64,000 nucleotides of DNA from Syntrophobacteraceae bacterium (GTDB lineage Bacteria > Desulfobacterota > Syntrophobacteria > Syntrophobacterales > Syntrophobacteraceae). The DNA lies in NCBI GenBank assembly GCA_025453975.1, contig JALOPI010000017.1:32102-96101 (forward strand), given 5' to 3'. The notes under the pieces are model-generated. The model was given only the letters and a program-made list of their open reading frames with translations, searched no databases and was not told the origin of the DNA. Below, piece after piece: positions 50,398-61,400 of the stretch (positions are counted from its first letter, which is position 1; each line of letters begins with the position of its first letter). The position numbers were made by a program, and so were the translations under genes.

Positions 50398-52575
50398 ATG
50401 CAGCTGTCGTCGATGTTTGTGACCGGCGCTTTTATCCTGACTCTTCTTGGAACAGCCCAGGGTGCCTCAGCCCAGGGAGAGACGGCTCCAGCCCGGAAAA
50501 GCCCGGAATCAGCCTCCCTTGAGCAGGATGAAAGGTATCAGGGCGAGGACACCCTTCATCGCCGGGGTCCAGCAGTGGATTCTGGAACCACAACCGCCAG
50601 GCCTCCATCGACCGAGACCCTGGACGAGATGGTGGTGACGGCGAGCCGGCGTCCCACTCGACTGGAGAGCGCGCCGGCCGTGGTCAATGTGATCACCAGA
50701 GAGGATATTCAGCGGTTGCCGGCCCAGAATCTGGCGGAGCTGATCAGGGATGAAGTGGGGATAGTGCTCAAGCAGCCCCAGGGCGCAGGCATAGTGACGC
50801 CGCAGTCGGTGGGCATTCGGGGCCTGGATTTCGAGCGAATCCTTCTGCTGGTGGATGGTCAGCCCTGGAACAGCGGTTTCACGGACTACTTCTACCTCTC
50901 GACGATTCCTCTGGATGCCGTGGAGCGCATTGAGATCGTCCGGGGTCCCTTCTCTTCACTCTACGGCACCAATGCGCTCGGCGGGGTGATTCATGTTTTC
51001 ACCAGGGATGGCCGGGGAAGCGCCTTCGATGGGCTCCTGAGCACCCGGCTCGGCGATTTCGGCAGGTTTGAAACCACGGAAAGCCTGGGCGGAAGCCTCG
51101 ATGAGAAGGCCTCTGCCTTCATCACTCACAACCATTTCGAGAGCGACAATTATTTCCTCAACGACGACCGACCGGATGTCATCGACCCCAGGAACCGGGG
51201 CTACACCCATGAGCGGTTCCACGGACACATGGCCTTCATGCCCGCCCCGAACCTGGAGCTTCGTCTTTCCGGTGGAGCGTACAGCAGTGAAACGGGCTAC
51301 GGAATCGGTGAGAGCTTCGGGATCGAAAAACACCAGGATGTCAACAACTACTATCTCAACGGCCGGGGCACCTGGACCGCCAACGACAGACTGCAGCTCT
51401 TCTTCGGCTCGGATCACCTCAGCAACGATTTCGAATTCACGGGGGAAACCCTCACACGTGTCGTGATGTTCCCAAGGCCACCCCGGTTCGTTTTCGAGCC
51501 AAGCCAGGATCACTACGGGTTTGATCGAACGAGAGCCTACCTGGGCGGCAACCTGGAGGTGTTTTCAGGCAACATCCTGACCCTTGGGGGAGAGGTCCAG
51601 TGGAACCGGGGATTCAAGAGAGTCTCCAATCTCGATACCGATGCCATCCTGCCGGTCTTGAACCGCCCGGGGCAAGAACTGGACGAGCTCGAAGGCAACT
51701 ACGCTTTCTACCTGCATGACGACTGGCTCTTCCTGAACGACCGGCTCGAGCTCATCCTTGGGCTGCGGTACGACAATTTCGAAGGCTTTGGGGACCACCT
51801 TTCCCCGAAGGCCGCGCTCAACTGGTACTATTGGGAGAGTGGACGGGTCAAGTTATCCGCGGGGAACGCGTTTCGCGCCCCTGCGATGAACCAGCGACTG
51901 ACTCCTGCCTGGACCCTGGCGCCTTTTGTCACGTTCGTGGCCAATGCCGACCTCGAAGCGGAAACCCTTTGGAGCTACGAGCTGAGCTTCGAGAATGAAT
52001 TCCTGGGGAAGAAGCTCAAGACGCGCGTCACTCCCTTCATGACCTTCGCCGACGACTTCATCACCATCGCGACACTTCCCGACCCGTTGGATCCCAGCCG
52101 CAGATCATTGATCAAGCAGCCCCAGAATATACAGTCGGTGAGGATCGAGGGGGTTGAGACGGAAGTGGCGCTCCGGCCCGTGGAGGAGCTGAAGCTCTAT
52201 GCCAACTATCAGTATGCCGAGGTTCGTGACGACGGTACCGACCGGATTCTCGACAATCATCCCCTCAATGCGGCTCGGATGGGTGCCGTCTGGTACAGCC
52301 GCCACTATGCGGATCTCCTCGGCGTCACGGCCAGCCTGGTCGCCGTTTACGAAAGCGGGAGAAATTTCACCGAGCTCCGGACGGGAAGGCTGGGAAGCAT
52401 CGGCGGCTACACGACCCTGGACACGCGCATCGGCATGGATTTCTGGAAGCGACGGTTCTCGGTCTTTGGGGACATCTACAACCTGCTGGACAAACAGACG
52501 TACAAGACGGGCACCGACGATTTTCTCCCCGGGCGCAACTGGCTCCTGGGGCTGCAGATCAACTACCGGTTCTGA
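50398..52575 (+). CDS. TonB-dependent outer-membrane receptor
   Basis: The 725-aa protein has a signal peptide cut near residue 25 (TAQGASA), a TonB box (DEMVVTASR, residues 76-84), a plug domain (RDEVGIVLK, IERIEIVRGPFSSLYGTNALGGVI) and a C-terminal barrel with aromatic end (LLGLQINYRF). It imports a scarce ligand. Linked genes suggest a corrinoid, tetrapyrrole or metal complex. It is 3 bases from the ChlD-like gene. The start at 50398 has GAGGAAG. Confidence 0.92.
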   Translation: MQLSSMFVTGAFILTLLGTAQGASAQGETAPARKSPESASLEQDERYQGEDTLHRRGPAVDSGTTTARPPSTETLDEMVVTASRRPTRLESAPAVVNVITREDIQRLPAQNLAELIRDEVGIVLKQPQGAGIVTPQSVGIRGLDFERILLLVDGQPWNSGFTDYFYLSTIPLDAVERIEIVRGPFSSLYGTNALGGVIHVFTRDGRGSAFDGLLSTRLGDFGRFETTESLGGSLDEKASAFITHNHFESDNYFLNDDRPDVIDPRNRGYTHERFHGHMAFMPAPNLELRLSGGAYSSETGYGIGESFGIEKHQDVNNYYLNGRGTWTANDRLQLFFGSDHLSNDFEFTGETLTRVVMFPRPPRFVFEPSQDHYGFDRTRAYLGGNLEVFSGNILTLGGEVQWNRGFKRVSNLDTDAILPVLNRPGQELDELEGNYAFYLHDDWLFLNDRLELILGLRYDNFEGFGDHLSPKAALNWYYWESGRVKLSAGNAFRAPAMNQRLTPAWTLAPFVTFVANADLEAETLWSYELSFENEFLGKKLKTRVTPFMTFADDFITIATLPDPLDPSRRSLIKQPQNIQSVRIEGVETEVALRPVEELKLYANYQYAEVRDDGTDRILDNHPLNAARMGAVWYSRHYADLLGVTASLVAVYESGRNFTELRTGRLGSIGGYTTLDTRIGMDFWKRRFSVFGDIYNLLDKQTYKTGTDDFLPGRNWLLGLQINYRF

Positions 52576-52578
52576 TCG

Positions 52579-54651
52579 ATGACCGTCCCTTACCTTGACG
52601 CGGGTCCCGGTCCCGATGCCGGGAAACGGTTTCCGTTTACGGCCATTGTGGGCCAGGAGCAGATGAAGCTTGCGCTGATTCTCAATGCCATCGATCCCGG
52701 CATCGGTGGAGTGCTCATCCGCGGAGAGAAAGGCACGGCCAAATCCACGGCCGTGCGCTCTCTTGCCGCCCTGCTGCCCCTGATTCAGGTCATGGGGGGA
52801 TGTTCTTTCTCCTGCGACCCGGAAAGGCCTTGGGAGTGGTGTGGCGCCTGCCTCAACCGGCAGGAGCCATTGCCGCCGGAATGGAGACGGGTGAGGATGG
52901 TGACCGTCCCCCTCAATGCCACGGAAGACCGCGTCGTGGGTGGAATCGATTTCGAGCAGGCCCTCAAGGTCGGTGAGCGGGCCTTCTCGCCGGGGCTGCT
53001 TGCCGATGCGCACCGCGGGATCCTGTATGTGGATGAGGTCAACCTCCTGGACGACCACCTCGTCGACGTGGTGCTCGATGCGGCGGGGTCGGGCGAGAAC
53101 CTGGTGGAGCGCGAGGGCATTTCGTTTCGCCACCCGTCCCGTTTCATCCTGGTGGGCACCATGAACCCCGAGGAAGGGGAGCTCCGGCCTCAGCTCCTGG
53201 ACCGGTTCGGATTGTGCGTCCAGATCGTCGCCAGCAAGGACATCGAAGACCGCATCCGGTTGATGGATCGCAGGGAGTCCTTCGACAGGTCTCCCCACCG
53301 ATTCTGCCGCCGGTTCCAGAAGTCCGGCGAGACCCTTGCCGCATCCATCCGATCCGCCAGAAGCCGTCTTCCACGGACTCGGATGGATCAGAGGATCAGG
53401 ACCTACGCCGCCGGGCTTTGCGTTGAAAAGGGGGTGGCCGGTCACCGGGCGGACCTGGTGATGGAGCGAACCGCGCGAGCCCTTGCCGCATATCTGGGGA
53501 GGCTGGATGTCCGGATTGCCGACGTCAACCGTGCGGCGGAGCTTGTGCTGCCTCACCGCGTGCGCGAGATCTCCGGCCCGCCGCCGTCCTCCTCGAGCCA
53601 TACCGATGCCCGACCCCGGGAAGACCAGGACCGGGAGAGCGGTCAAGCACAGAAGGAGGTGGGAGCCGGAATGGACGGGGGTTCAGAGGGGACTCATCCG
53701 GAAGATCGATTTCGAGAGACATCCCGCCGCCACTCGGCCCCCGATCCTCGGGAGCGCCTCGAAGACCAGGATCCTTCGGCGGGATCGGTCGGAACGGGCC
53801 ATCGCGTTCATGAGATCGGGGCCGTCTTTCGCATCAAGCCCATTGCCTGCCCAAAGGATCGCACCCTCCGGCGCGGCTCGGGAAGGCGCTCGAGGACCAG
53901 AACCTCCCAGAAGCAGGGCCGATACGTCCGAAGCTCCCTGGGCAGCCCGCGCTCGGACCTCGCCCTGGATGCCACCCTTCGTGCCGCCGCTCCGCAACAG
54001 CTGCACCGCAAGGCGTCTCACGAATCGAGGCTCGCGGTCCTGATTCAGAGGGAGGATATCCGCGAAAAGGTCCGGGAGAAGCGGATCGGGAACTTCCTCC
54101 TGTTCATCGTGGACGCCAGCGGCTCCATGGGCGCCAGAAGGCGCATGGTCGCATCCAAGGGAGCCATCCTTTCGCTTCTCCTGGACGCCTACCAGAAAAG
54201 GGACAGGCTGGCCATGATTGTCTTTCGGGGCCGCGAGGCTCAGCTCGCCCTGCCCCCCACGTGCTCCATCGAGCTGGCGGGGAGGCTGCTCAAGGAGCTT
54301 CCCGTGGGGGGGCGAACCCCTCTTGGCGCGGGACTCCTCAAGGGTTTTGCCGTCCTGCGCAGCCAGCTTCTCAAGGACCCTGCCACCCAGCCCATCGTCA
54401 TCCTGATCACGGACGGGAAATGCAATGTCCCCCTGGTTGAAGGGAATCACCCCCTCGGGGAGGTCATGGGTTTTTCCGCGAAACTGGCCAGGGATCGACG
54501 GCTCAAGTTCATGGTGATCGATACGGAGCCACGGGGCTTCGCCACCCTGGGGCTGGCATCGGAGCTCGCCGCGGCCCTCCAGGCTGAGCATTTCAAGCTC
54601 GAGGATTTGAAGGCGGAAACGCTCCTCGATGTCGTCAGGAAGAGATTATGA
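52579..54651 (+). CDS. ChlD-like chelatase subunit with AAA+ and VWA domains
   Basis: The 690-aa protein has an N-terminal AAA+ domain: Walker [10 protein letters not shown] (49-57), Walker [13 protein letters not shown], sensor [18 protein letters not shown] Cys group follows Walker A (CSFSC, CGAC). A low-complexity acidic/basic linker leads to a von Willebrand A domain with MIDAS DASGSM (about 513-518) and LITDGK. ChlD/CobT-type subunits work with ChlI and a large CobN/BchH subunit. It ends in ATGA overlap with the ChlI gene. Confidence 0.9.
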   Translation: MTVPYLDAGPGPDAGKRFPFTAIVGQEQMKLALILNAIDPGIGGVLIRGEKGTAKSTAVRSLAALLPLIQVMGGCSFSCDPERPWEWCGACLNRQEPLPPEWRRVRMVTVPLNATEDRVVGGIDFEQALKVGERAFSPGLLADAHRGILYVDEVNLLDDHLVDVVLDAAGSGENLVEREGISFRHPSRFILVGTMNPEEGELRPQLLDRFGLCVQIVASKDIEDRIRLMDRRESFDRSPHRFCRRFQKSGETLAASIRSARSRLPRTRMDQRIRTYAAGLCVEKGVAGHRADLVMERTARALAAYLGRLDVRIADVNRAAELVLPHRVREISGPPPSSSSHTDARPREDQDRESGQAQKEVGAGMDGGSEGTHPEDRFRETSRRHSAPDPRERLEDQDPSAGSVGTGHRVHEIGAVFRIKPIACPKDRTLRRGSGRRSRTRTSQKQGRYVRSSLGSPRSDLALDATLRAAAPQQLHRKASHESRLAVLIQREDIREKVREKRIGNFLLFIVDASGSMGARRRMVASKGAILSLLLDAYQKRDRLAMIVFRGREAQLALPPTCSIELAGRLLKELPVGGRTPLGAGLLKGFAVLRSQLLKDPATQPIVILITDGKCNVPLVEGNHPLGEVMGFSAKLARDRRLKFMVIDTEPRGFATLGLASELAAALQAEHFKLEDLKAETLLDVVRKRL

Positions 54652-55688
54652 GTCGAGACATTCCCACCTATCCCTTTGCAGCCATCGTCGGCCAGGAAAG
54701 CATGAAGCTGGCCCTGATCCTGAACATCATCAACCCCAAGCTTTCGGGAGTCCTCGTCCGCGGCGAGAAAGGCACCGCCAAGTCCACGGCGGTGAGGAGT
54801 CTGGCCGAAATCCTTCCCAGTATTCCCGTTGTGCCCGCCTGTCCGTTTCAGATGGGCGAGGAAGTCGACATCGGGGTCTGCTCGGCTTGCAGCCACTCAT
54901 CCTGCGCAGCCAAGCAATCAGGGGCCCCGCCGGAACGGGTCATGAGGAAAGTGGCGGTGGTGGATTTGCCCCTGGGGGCCACGGAGGACCGCGTGGTCGG
55001 AACCCTTGACCTGGAGCATGCTCTCAAGGCAGGCGAAAAGCGCTTTGAGCCGGGCATCCTTGCCGCGGCGCACCGGGGGGTCCTTTACGTGGACGAGGTC
55101 AATCTCCTGGACGATCACATCGTGGACGTCCTCCTCGATTCAGCGGCCATGGGAGTCAACACCGTGGAAAGGGAGGGAATTTCCTTCACCCACCCCGCGC
55201 GCTTCACCCTGGTGGGCACCATGAACCCCGAGGAAGGGGAGCTCAGGCCCCAGCTTCTGGACCGGTTCGGGCTGTGCGTCCAGATCGAGGGGATTCGCGA
55301 TCCGGAGGAGCGCGTGCGCATCATGGAGCGGCGGGCCGCCTTCGATGAAAACCCGGAGAGGTTCCGCGAGCAGTGGCGAAAGGCCTCCCGGGAGATTTCG
55401 AGGAGGATCGGCAAGGCCGCGCGGCTGCTTCCCGGGGTGAAGGTCCACCGCGACCTGCTGATGGAGATCGCAACCTGCTGCGTCGAGGTGGGGGTGGACG
55501 GGCACCGGGGGGACATCATCGTGCTCAAAACCGCCAAAACGCTGGCCGCTTACGGCGGAAGAAGGGAAGTGACCCGTGAGGATGTCGAGCGGGGGGCGGA
55601 GCTGGCCCTGCCCCACAGGGTCCGGCGGCAGCCTCTGCAGGAGATCGCCACGGACATCCAGGTCTCTCGAAGAAACAGGAGCGCCTAG
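54648..55688 (+). CDS. ChlI-like chelatase AAA+ subunit
   Basis: The 346-aa protein is AAA+ only: Walker [10 protein letters not shown] (39-47), Walker [31 protein letters not shown] and an intact C-terminal lid. A Cys group (CSACSHSSC) lies after Walker A, as in the ChlD-like neighbour. These subunits hydrolyse ATP to drive metal insertion or removal. It overlaps the ChlD-like gene by 4 bases, which suggests coupled translation. Confidence 0.93.
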   Translation: MSRDIPTYPFAAIVGQESMKLALILNIINPKLSGVLVRGEKGTAKSTAVRSLAEILPSIPVVPACPFQMGEEVDIGVCSACSHSSCAAKQSGAPPERVMRKVAVVDLPLGATEDRVVGTLDLEHALKAGEKRFEPGILAAAHRGVLYVDEVNLLDDHIVDVLLDSAAMGVNTVEREGISFTHPARFTLVGTMNPEEGELRPQLLDRFGLCVQIEGIRDPEERVRIMERRAAFDENPERFREQWRKASREISRRIGKAARLLPGVKVHRDLLMEIATCCVEVGVDGHRGDIIVLKTAKTLAAYGGRREVTREDVERGAELALPHRVRRQPLQEIATDIQVSRRNRSA

Positions 55689-55735
55689 AATGCTCCCATG
55701 CAGCCAGCTCACCCCGTGAGGAGATTCCAGACCCG

Positions 55736-56284
55736 ATGAACGGACCCTATTTTTCGACGAGGGATTACGTTTTTGCAGCCTTGATGGCCTGTGGCCTGCT
55801 GCTGGTGGGGAGCATCATTGTGCCCATGACCCTGCCCCTGAGGATTCCCGGACTGACCAATGCCGCCACCGCCCCTTTCTCGTCTTTCTTCCTGGTGATC
55901 GGCCTCATGCGACTGCGGAAGCCCGGGTCCCTGCTGCTGATCGCCGGGATTTACGGGCTGGTCTGCCTGGCCATCTCGCCCGTGATCTTCGGCTTCGTTC
56001 TGGCCGGAGGTGTTTTCGGCGAAGTCATCTGCACGCTGGCCTTCAGGGGCTACGCCGGAAAGATCGCGCCGGTCATGGGCGCCGTTCTCTATGAAGTGGG
56101 GATGTTCCCCGCAGCGATGATCCTCAGCCTCTTTTTCATCCCCGAGCGGTACACGCAGCCGGCGGTCTGGATCTGGATCGTGGCGGAGATCGCGATCGTC
56201 GCCACATCACTCGCTGGAGCCCTCTGCGGTCTCAAAGTGGCCAAGGAGCTGGCGCGGGCCGGGAAGCTTCAGCTGGAGACCTAG
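55736..56284 (+). CDS. ECF transporter S-component-like membrane protein
   Basis: The 182-aa protein has five or six membrane helices (LMACGLLLVGSIIVPMTLP, FFLVIGLMRL, LLIAGIYGLVCLAI, and others), with short loops and conserved Gly/Pro. That suits an S component that binds the substrate for ECF transport. It lies before EcfT and EcfA. The family is assigned by size, topology and neighbours, since S components vary widely. Confidence 0.75.
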   Translation: MNGPYFSTRDYVFAALMACGLLLVGSIIVPMTLPLRIPGLTNAATAPFSSFFLVIGLMRLRKPGSLLLIAGIYGLVCLAISPVIFGFVLAGGVFGEVICTLAFRGYAGKIAPVMGAVLYEVGMFPAAMILSLFFIPERYTQPAVWIWIVAEIAIVATSLAGALCGLKVAKELARAGKLQLET

Positions 56285-56286
56285 GA

Positions 56287-56997
56287 ATGTTTCCGAACCG
56301 TTCGCGCGCTTCGACCTCCTGCATTCATAGCCTCCACCCACTGGTCAAGACGGGTGCGGGAGCGGCCTTCAGCATGCTCGCCCTCGTTTTGAAGAATCCG
56401 ATATCCCTGGGGATCGTCCTGATGTTTCTCCTGTGCGTTCTGAAGCTTGCCCGCCTGGAGCTGGGTGCGAGGCGCTGGTTGGGGTTTCTGGCTTTCGTCT
56501 CCGTGGTTTCGTTCTTCAACTCTCTGGCCAGCGACAGCACCTGGAGTGCGGCATCCTACACCCTGCGCCTCATGGTCTTCATGATGGCGGTTCCGGTCTT
56601 TGCCCTGACCACGGCACCCCAGGACATGGTCAGGGCCCTCTCGGGCCTGCGGCTGCCCCCGGGTGTGATGGTCTCCCTGCTGCTGGTCTGGCGCTTCTTT
56701 CCGGTCGTAGCCGGAGACGCCCGGGAAATCCTGGAGGCTGGCCTGCTCCGGGAAGACCGGGGCAGGGGAAGGGTCACCCGCTGGTATCGAGGCTTCGTTG
56801 TCCCTTTGACCTTCTGCATCGTCGACTACGCCGACCGCCTGCCCCTGGCCCTTGAACTACGGGGGTTCGATCCTTGTCGGACGCGAACCCGGTTTCAAGC
56901 TCCACGTTTCGGGCGCTCCGATCTGGCGTTCATCACGGGCTCTCAGGGGGTGGTCCTCCTGGCCGTCGCCTTCCAATGGTGGGGGGTATCCATTTGA
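56287..56997 (+). CDS. ECF transporter T component (EcfT/CbiQ)
   Basis: The 236-aa protein has several membrane helices (FSMLALVLKNPISLGIVLM, LGFLAFVSVVSFF and others) and the two coupling-helix motifs expected in EcfT: EAGLLRED and ELRGFDP near the C-terminus. It starts 2 bases after the S component and its stop overlaps the ATPase gene. Confidence 0.88.
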   Translation: MFPNRSRASTSCIHSLHPLVKTGAGAAFSMLALVLKNPISLGIVLMFLLCVLKLARLELGARRWLGFLAFVSVVSFFNSLASDSTWSAASYTLRLMVFMMAVPVFALTTAPQDMVRALSGLRLPPGVMVSLLLVWRFFPVVAGDAREILEAGLLREDRGRGRVTRWYRGFVVPLTFCIVDYADRLPLALELRGFDPCRTRTRFQAPRFGRSDLAFITGSQGVVLLAVAFQWWGVSI

Positions 56998-58403
56998 TTG
57001 AGGTTCGGGAGCTTCGGTGCAGGTATCCCGGGCAGACCCGGGACAGCCTGAAAGGGGTGACTTTTGATCTGCCGTCCGGCACCCTGAGCCTCCTTTCCGG
57101 CTCCACGGGAAGTGGCAAGACGACCCTGGGCCTGCTGCTTTGCGGGGTGATTCCCCACCTGCTCAGAGGGCAGACCGGTGGACGGGTCCGCATTGACGGG
57201 AAGAGCCCCGAAGCGCTGACCGTGGCCCAGCTTTCCCGGACCGCGGGATTTCTCATGCAGAATGTCGAGCTCCAGGTCTTTACGGACAGAGTGGAAGATG
57301 AGGTGGCTTTTGGGCTGGAGAACTTCGCTTTTCCGGCCCATGAGATGGCGGGCAGGATCCACGAAGCCCTGGGACGGGTCCGAGCTGGGGAGCTTCTCGG
57401 CCGCTCCATCGCTTCCCTGTCCTCGGGGGAGCGCCAGCGCGTGATGCTCGCGGCGCTCCTCTGCCTGAATCAGCCCGTGCTCATCCTGGATGAGCCCCTG
57501 GCTTTCCTGGATCGCCGCGGCTGCCGGCTCCTTCTTGCATTGATTCGAGGCCTTGCCCTCGAGGGCAGAACCGTCCTCATTTTCGAGCATCGCCGCGATC
57601 TTGTGCTGCCCATGGCCCATCGTGAAATCTGCCTGGCAGACGGTCTTCTCGTGGATCGGCCCCCCGAGTGCCCCAGGTTCCGCGGAGTGGGCAGATCATT
57701 CCCCGGTGGGGAAGCCCTTTTGGAGCTGGAGGGCGTTCGGTTCAATCGCAAGGGAGCCCCCCGGCTCATCCTTGACCGGGTGTCGCTGGAGATCGCGCGC
57801 GGTGAAAGCGTGGTTCTGCTGGGGGAGAACGGTGCCGGCAAGACCACCCTCATGAAGCTCATCGTGGGGCTGCTGAAGCCCCAGGAGGGGCGCATCACGG
57901 TTCGCGGATCGAGCCGCTCCGGCCGCCCTCCGGGGACTTCGTCTCCCCGGACGGCTTACGTGTTCCAGAATCCCGACCACCAGCTTCACCTCCCCTCGGT
58001 GAGGGATCAGATCGCCTGGCAGACTGCCGATGAGGAGAGGGCTCGGCAGGAAGTCGAGTCCATGGGACTGAGGGGGCTCGAGGATAGACACCCCCATTCC
58101 CTGTCCATGGGCCAGAAACGGCGGGTGACCCTGGCGGCAGCCCTTTCCGCAAGGCCCGACCTCCTCCTTCTCGACGAGCCTTCGGTGGGACAGGACGACG
58201 GAAGCCTCGGGCTCATCCTGCGCAGGATGGACCGGTTCGTTGCGGAGGGTGGAGCCCTGCTGTCCGCCACGCATGATGCCCGTGCAGCCAGGGCCCTTGG
58301 CCAGCGTGCATTCCTCCTGAGGGACGGGGGGGGCCTGGCGGGCGGCCCGGATCTCATCGACCATTTCTTCGAGGATGAGCCCGCAACGGAAATCTCTTCC
58401 TGA
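56976..58403 (+). CDS. ECF transporter ATPase with two fused ABC domains
   Basis: The 475-aa protein has two ABC domains: Walker A GSTGSGKTT (42-50) with signature LSSGERQRV and LILDEPLAF; and GENGAGKTT with LSMGQKRRV and LLLLDEPSVG. One chain supplies both ATPase sites. ATG 56976 overlaps ecfT; a TTG at 56994, just at the ecfT stop, is a possible alternative. It is 9 bases before cobN. Confidence 0.92.
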   Translation: MVGGIHLIEVRELRCRYPGQTRDSLKGVTFDLPSGTLSLLSGSTGSGKTTLGLLLCGVIPHLLRGQTGGRVRIDGKSPEALTVAQLSRTAGFLMQNVELQVFTDRVEDEVAFGLENFAFPAHEMAGRIHEALGRVRAGELLGRSIASLSSGERQRVMLAALLCLNQPVLILDEPLAFLDRRGCRLLLALIRGLALEGRTVLIFEHRRDLVLPMAHREICLADGLLVDRPPECPRFRGVGRSFPGGEALLELEGVRFNRKGAPRLILDRVSLEIARGESVVLLGENGAGKTTLMKLIVGLLKPQEGRITVRGSSRSGRPPGTSSPRTAYVFQNPDHQLHLPSVRDQIAWQTADEERARQEVESMGLRGLEDRHPHSLSMGQKRRVTLAAALSARPDLLLLDEPSVGQDDGSLGLILRRMDRFVAEGGALLSATHDARAARALGQRAFLLRDGGGLAGGPDLIDHFFEDEPATEISS

Positions 58404-58412
58404 GGTACTCCC

Positions 58413-61400
58413 ATGAACCAGAAACGCGTGTGCTGTGTGATCAATGCTGGCCTCTCCCAAACCCTCCTCGAGGGGGTGGCGCACTTTCGGAAGAGCCATG
58501 GGGACCTTCTCAGCGTCAAGGTCCACTATGTCCATGAAATTGACGAAGAACGGGTATCACCCACCCGGCTGCGCGAGGACCTCCTGTCGTCGGAGCTCGT
58601 GCTCCTGGATCTTCGGGGAGCCGGGCGCGCCGTTGGCCTCGCGGCGTCCGCCCTGGGAGGGGCCCGCAACACGGTGGTCTGCCTGGTGGGAGCGTCGCCC
58701 GAAATCCTGAGCCTTCTCCGCATGGGATCGCTGTCCCTGAAGGAGATCATGGCCGGCCGGGACGAGGAGAACGGCTCACAGGTTTCGAGCATCCAGCGCA
58801 TCCAGAAGATCATGCGTTGGGTGGAGAGGGCCGGGGATCTGGCACCCATCGGAAGACTTCGGCATGCCAGAAACTGGAGCAAGGTGACGCGGTACTGGGG
58901 GAACGGCGGCGCGGAAAACGTTGAGAGCCTCCTGGTCTTCCTGGGGCGGGAATACCTCGCCCTGAAGCTGCCCGCCCCGCCCGAGCCGCTGGAGTACCCC
59001 GAGCTCGGGCTCTATGACCTCCAGTCTGGGAAGCACTTCGACACCCTGGAAGCCTACCGGGCTCATGCGGGCTTCCTGGAGGGGCGGCCCACGGTGGGCC
59101 TCTTTTTCTATGGGGGCATGCACTTCTCACAGTCCGTGGTGGCCGCGGAAGCCGTCGCGAGGCATCTCGGGTCCAGCTGCAATCTCGTCCCCGTTTATTC
59201 GACATCGTTGCACAACCTGGAGGCCATCGAGAAGTTCTACCTGCCGCACGGCCGGGCGAGCATCGATGTTCTCCTTTACCTCCAGTGGTTTCAGCTGGCC
59301 ACGTTCTCCGCGGACGACCCGGAGAAGACCCTTCGGCTGCTCGGGAGTCTGAACGTCCCGGTCTTCGCCGGAGCCCCTCTCTACGGGCGCGAGCTGGAGA
59401 AGTGGGAGGAAAGCGATCAGGGGCTCTCTCCCGTTGAAGTCATGACCACGGTGATCATGCCTGAGCTGGACGGTATGATCGAGCCCGTGCCGTCCCTGGC
59501 CCTGAAGGATGAAGTCGATCCCGGTAGCGGTGAGAAAGTCAAAAGACCTGTGGCCCTCGAGGCCCAGGTGGCGAGAATCTCCAGGCGGATGCTGAGGCGG
59601 GCCGCGCTGAAGGAGATCGCCAACGCGGAAAAGCGCGTCGCCTTCATCATCTACAACAACCCTCCGGGAGAGGACAACATCGGCAATGCGGCTTACCTGG
59701 ATGTTTTCGCCAGCCTCCGCAGGCTCGTTTCGGCCATGGCCGATCGCGGATACCGAGTGGAGCCCCTGCCCGAAAGCCGCGAGATCTGCCGGCGCTTCAT
59801 CGACATTGGCGCGGTCAACAACGCCCGCTGGGTGCCCGTGGAGCAATCACTCGCCGACACCGTGACCGTGACCGCGGAGCGGTACGAGAACATGCTGGCT
59901 TCCCTGCCCCATTCTCAAGAGGTTGTGAGCACATGGGGTCGGGCTCCCGGCGAGATCATGGCGGGCGAGGGAAAAATCGTCCTGCCCGGGCTGGAGCTGG
60001 GAAACGTCTTTCTGGGGCTTCAGCCGGCGAGGGGAATCCACAGCGATCCCGGGAAGCTCACCCATGATAAAAGCCTTCCTCCCCATCACCAGTACATCGC
60101 GTTCTATAAATGGCTGGAGGAGGATTGGAGGGCCGATGCCGTCGTCCACGTGGGGACGCACGGAACCCTGGAGTTCCTCAAGGGAAAGGAGGTGGGGATG
60201 AGCCCTGTCTGCTACCCCGCGCTCCTCATCGGCTCCGTGCCTCATTTTTACATCTACCACGTGGTGAATCCATCCGAAGCCATGATCGCCAAGCGGCGCA
60301 GCCTCGGCACCATTGTGAGCTACAATTCCCCGCCCCTCACCGTTTCCGGTCTCTATGAGGATTACGCGATCCTCGAGGAATGGATCGATGAATACCTGGA
60401 AGCGAAGCTCTCGGACCCCGGGCGGGGACAGCGGCTGGAAGCCCGAATCCTGGAGAAGGCCTCCTCCTTGAGCCTGACGAAGGAGTCTGTCCCCGAGATC
60501 CAGGAGGAGCTCGTGCTGATGAAGCGATCCATCATCCCCAAGGGCCTCCACATCCTCGATGAAGAGCTTTCCCTGGAGGATGCCGCCGAGACCATCACCT
60601 GTTTCCTGCGGTACGACCGGGATGGCGTCCCCTCGCTGCATCGCCTGCTCGCGGAGGAAAAGGGGCTGGACCACGATGGGCTCCTGGACCGTCCCGAGGG
60701 TCTGGATGACAGCGGAAGGATGCCGGCGGAAACGCTCCAGGAGATCGAGGCCAATGCCCGTGAGCTGGTTTTGCGAGCACTTCAGGGCGCCACGGACGGA
60801 GCCTCCGATGCCCCCCGCTCCCGGGCATTGGCCGAAGCGCTCAAGATCCACGAGCGCATGAATCGGCGCCAGGAAATATCCAGTCTCCTCGATGCCCTCG
60901 AGGGGGGATTCACGATGCCCGGGATCGGGGGGGAACCGATCAGGGACCTGGAAACGCTGCCGACCGGTCGGAATACCTTCCAGTTCGATCCGCGCCTCGT
61001 CCCCTCGCAGGCGGCTTGCGAGCGGGGCTTCGAGATTGCTCAAAACACCCTTCGTCACTACTGTAAACTGAATGGGTGTTACCCCAGGAGCACGGGAATC
61101 ATTCTCTGGGCGTTCGAGACGGCCAAGACACGCGGAGAAACGGTGGGCCAGATCTTTGGCTATCTGGGAGTGCGTCCTGTCCGAAAGAATCCCTGGAAGA
61201 CGGATATCGAGATCATCCCGGTGGAGACGCTTGGACGCCCGCGAATCGATGTCACGGTGCAGATCTGCGGTTTCTTTCGGGACATGTTCATGAACGTGGT
61301 CCACCTCGTCAACCGCGCCATCGATGCCGTATCCAGGCTGGATGAGGCGCCCGAGGACAATTACGTGAGGGTGCACTCCCAGCAGGCGGCGGCCGGGCTT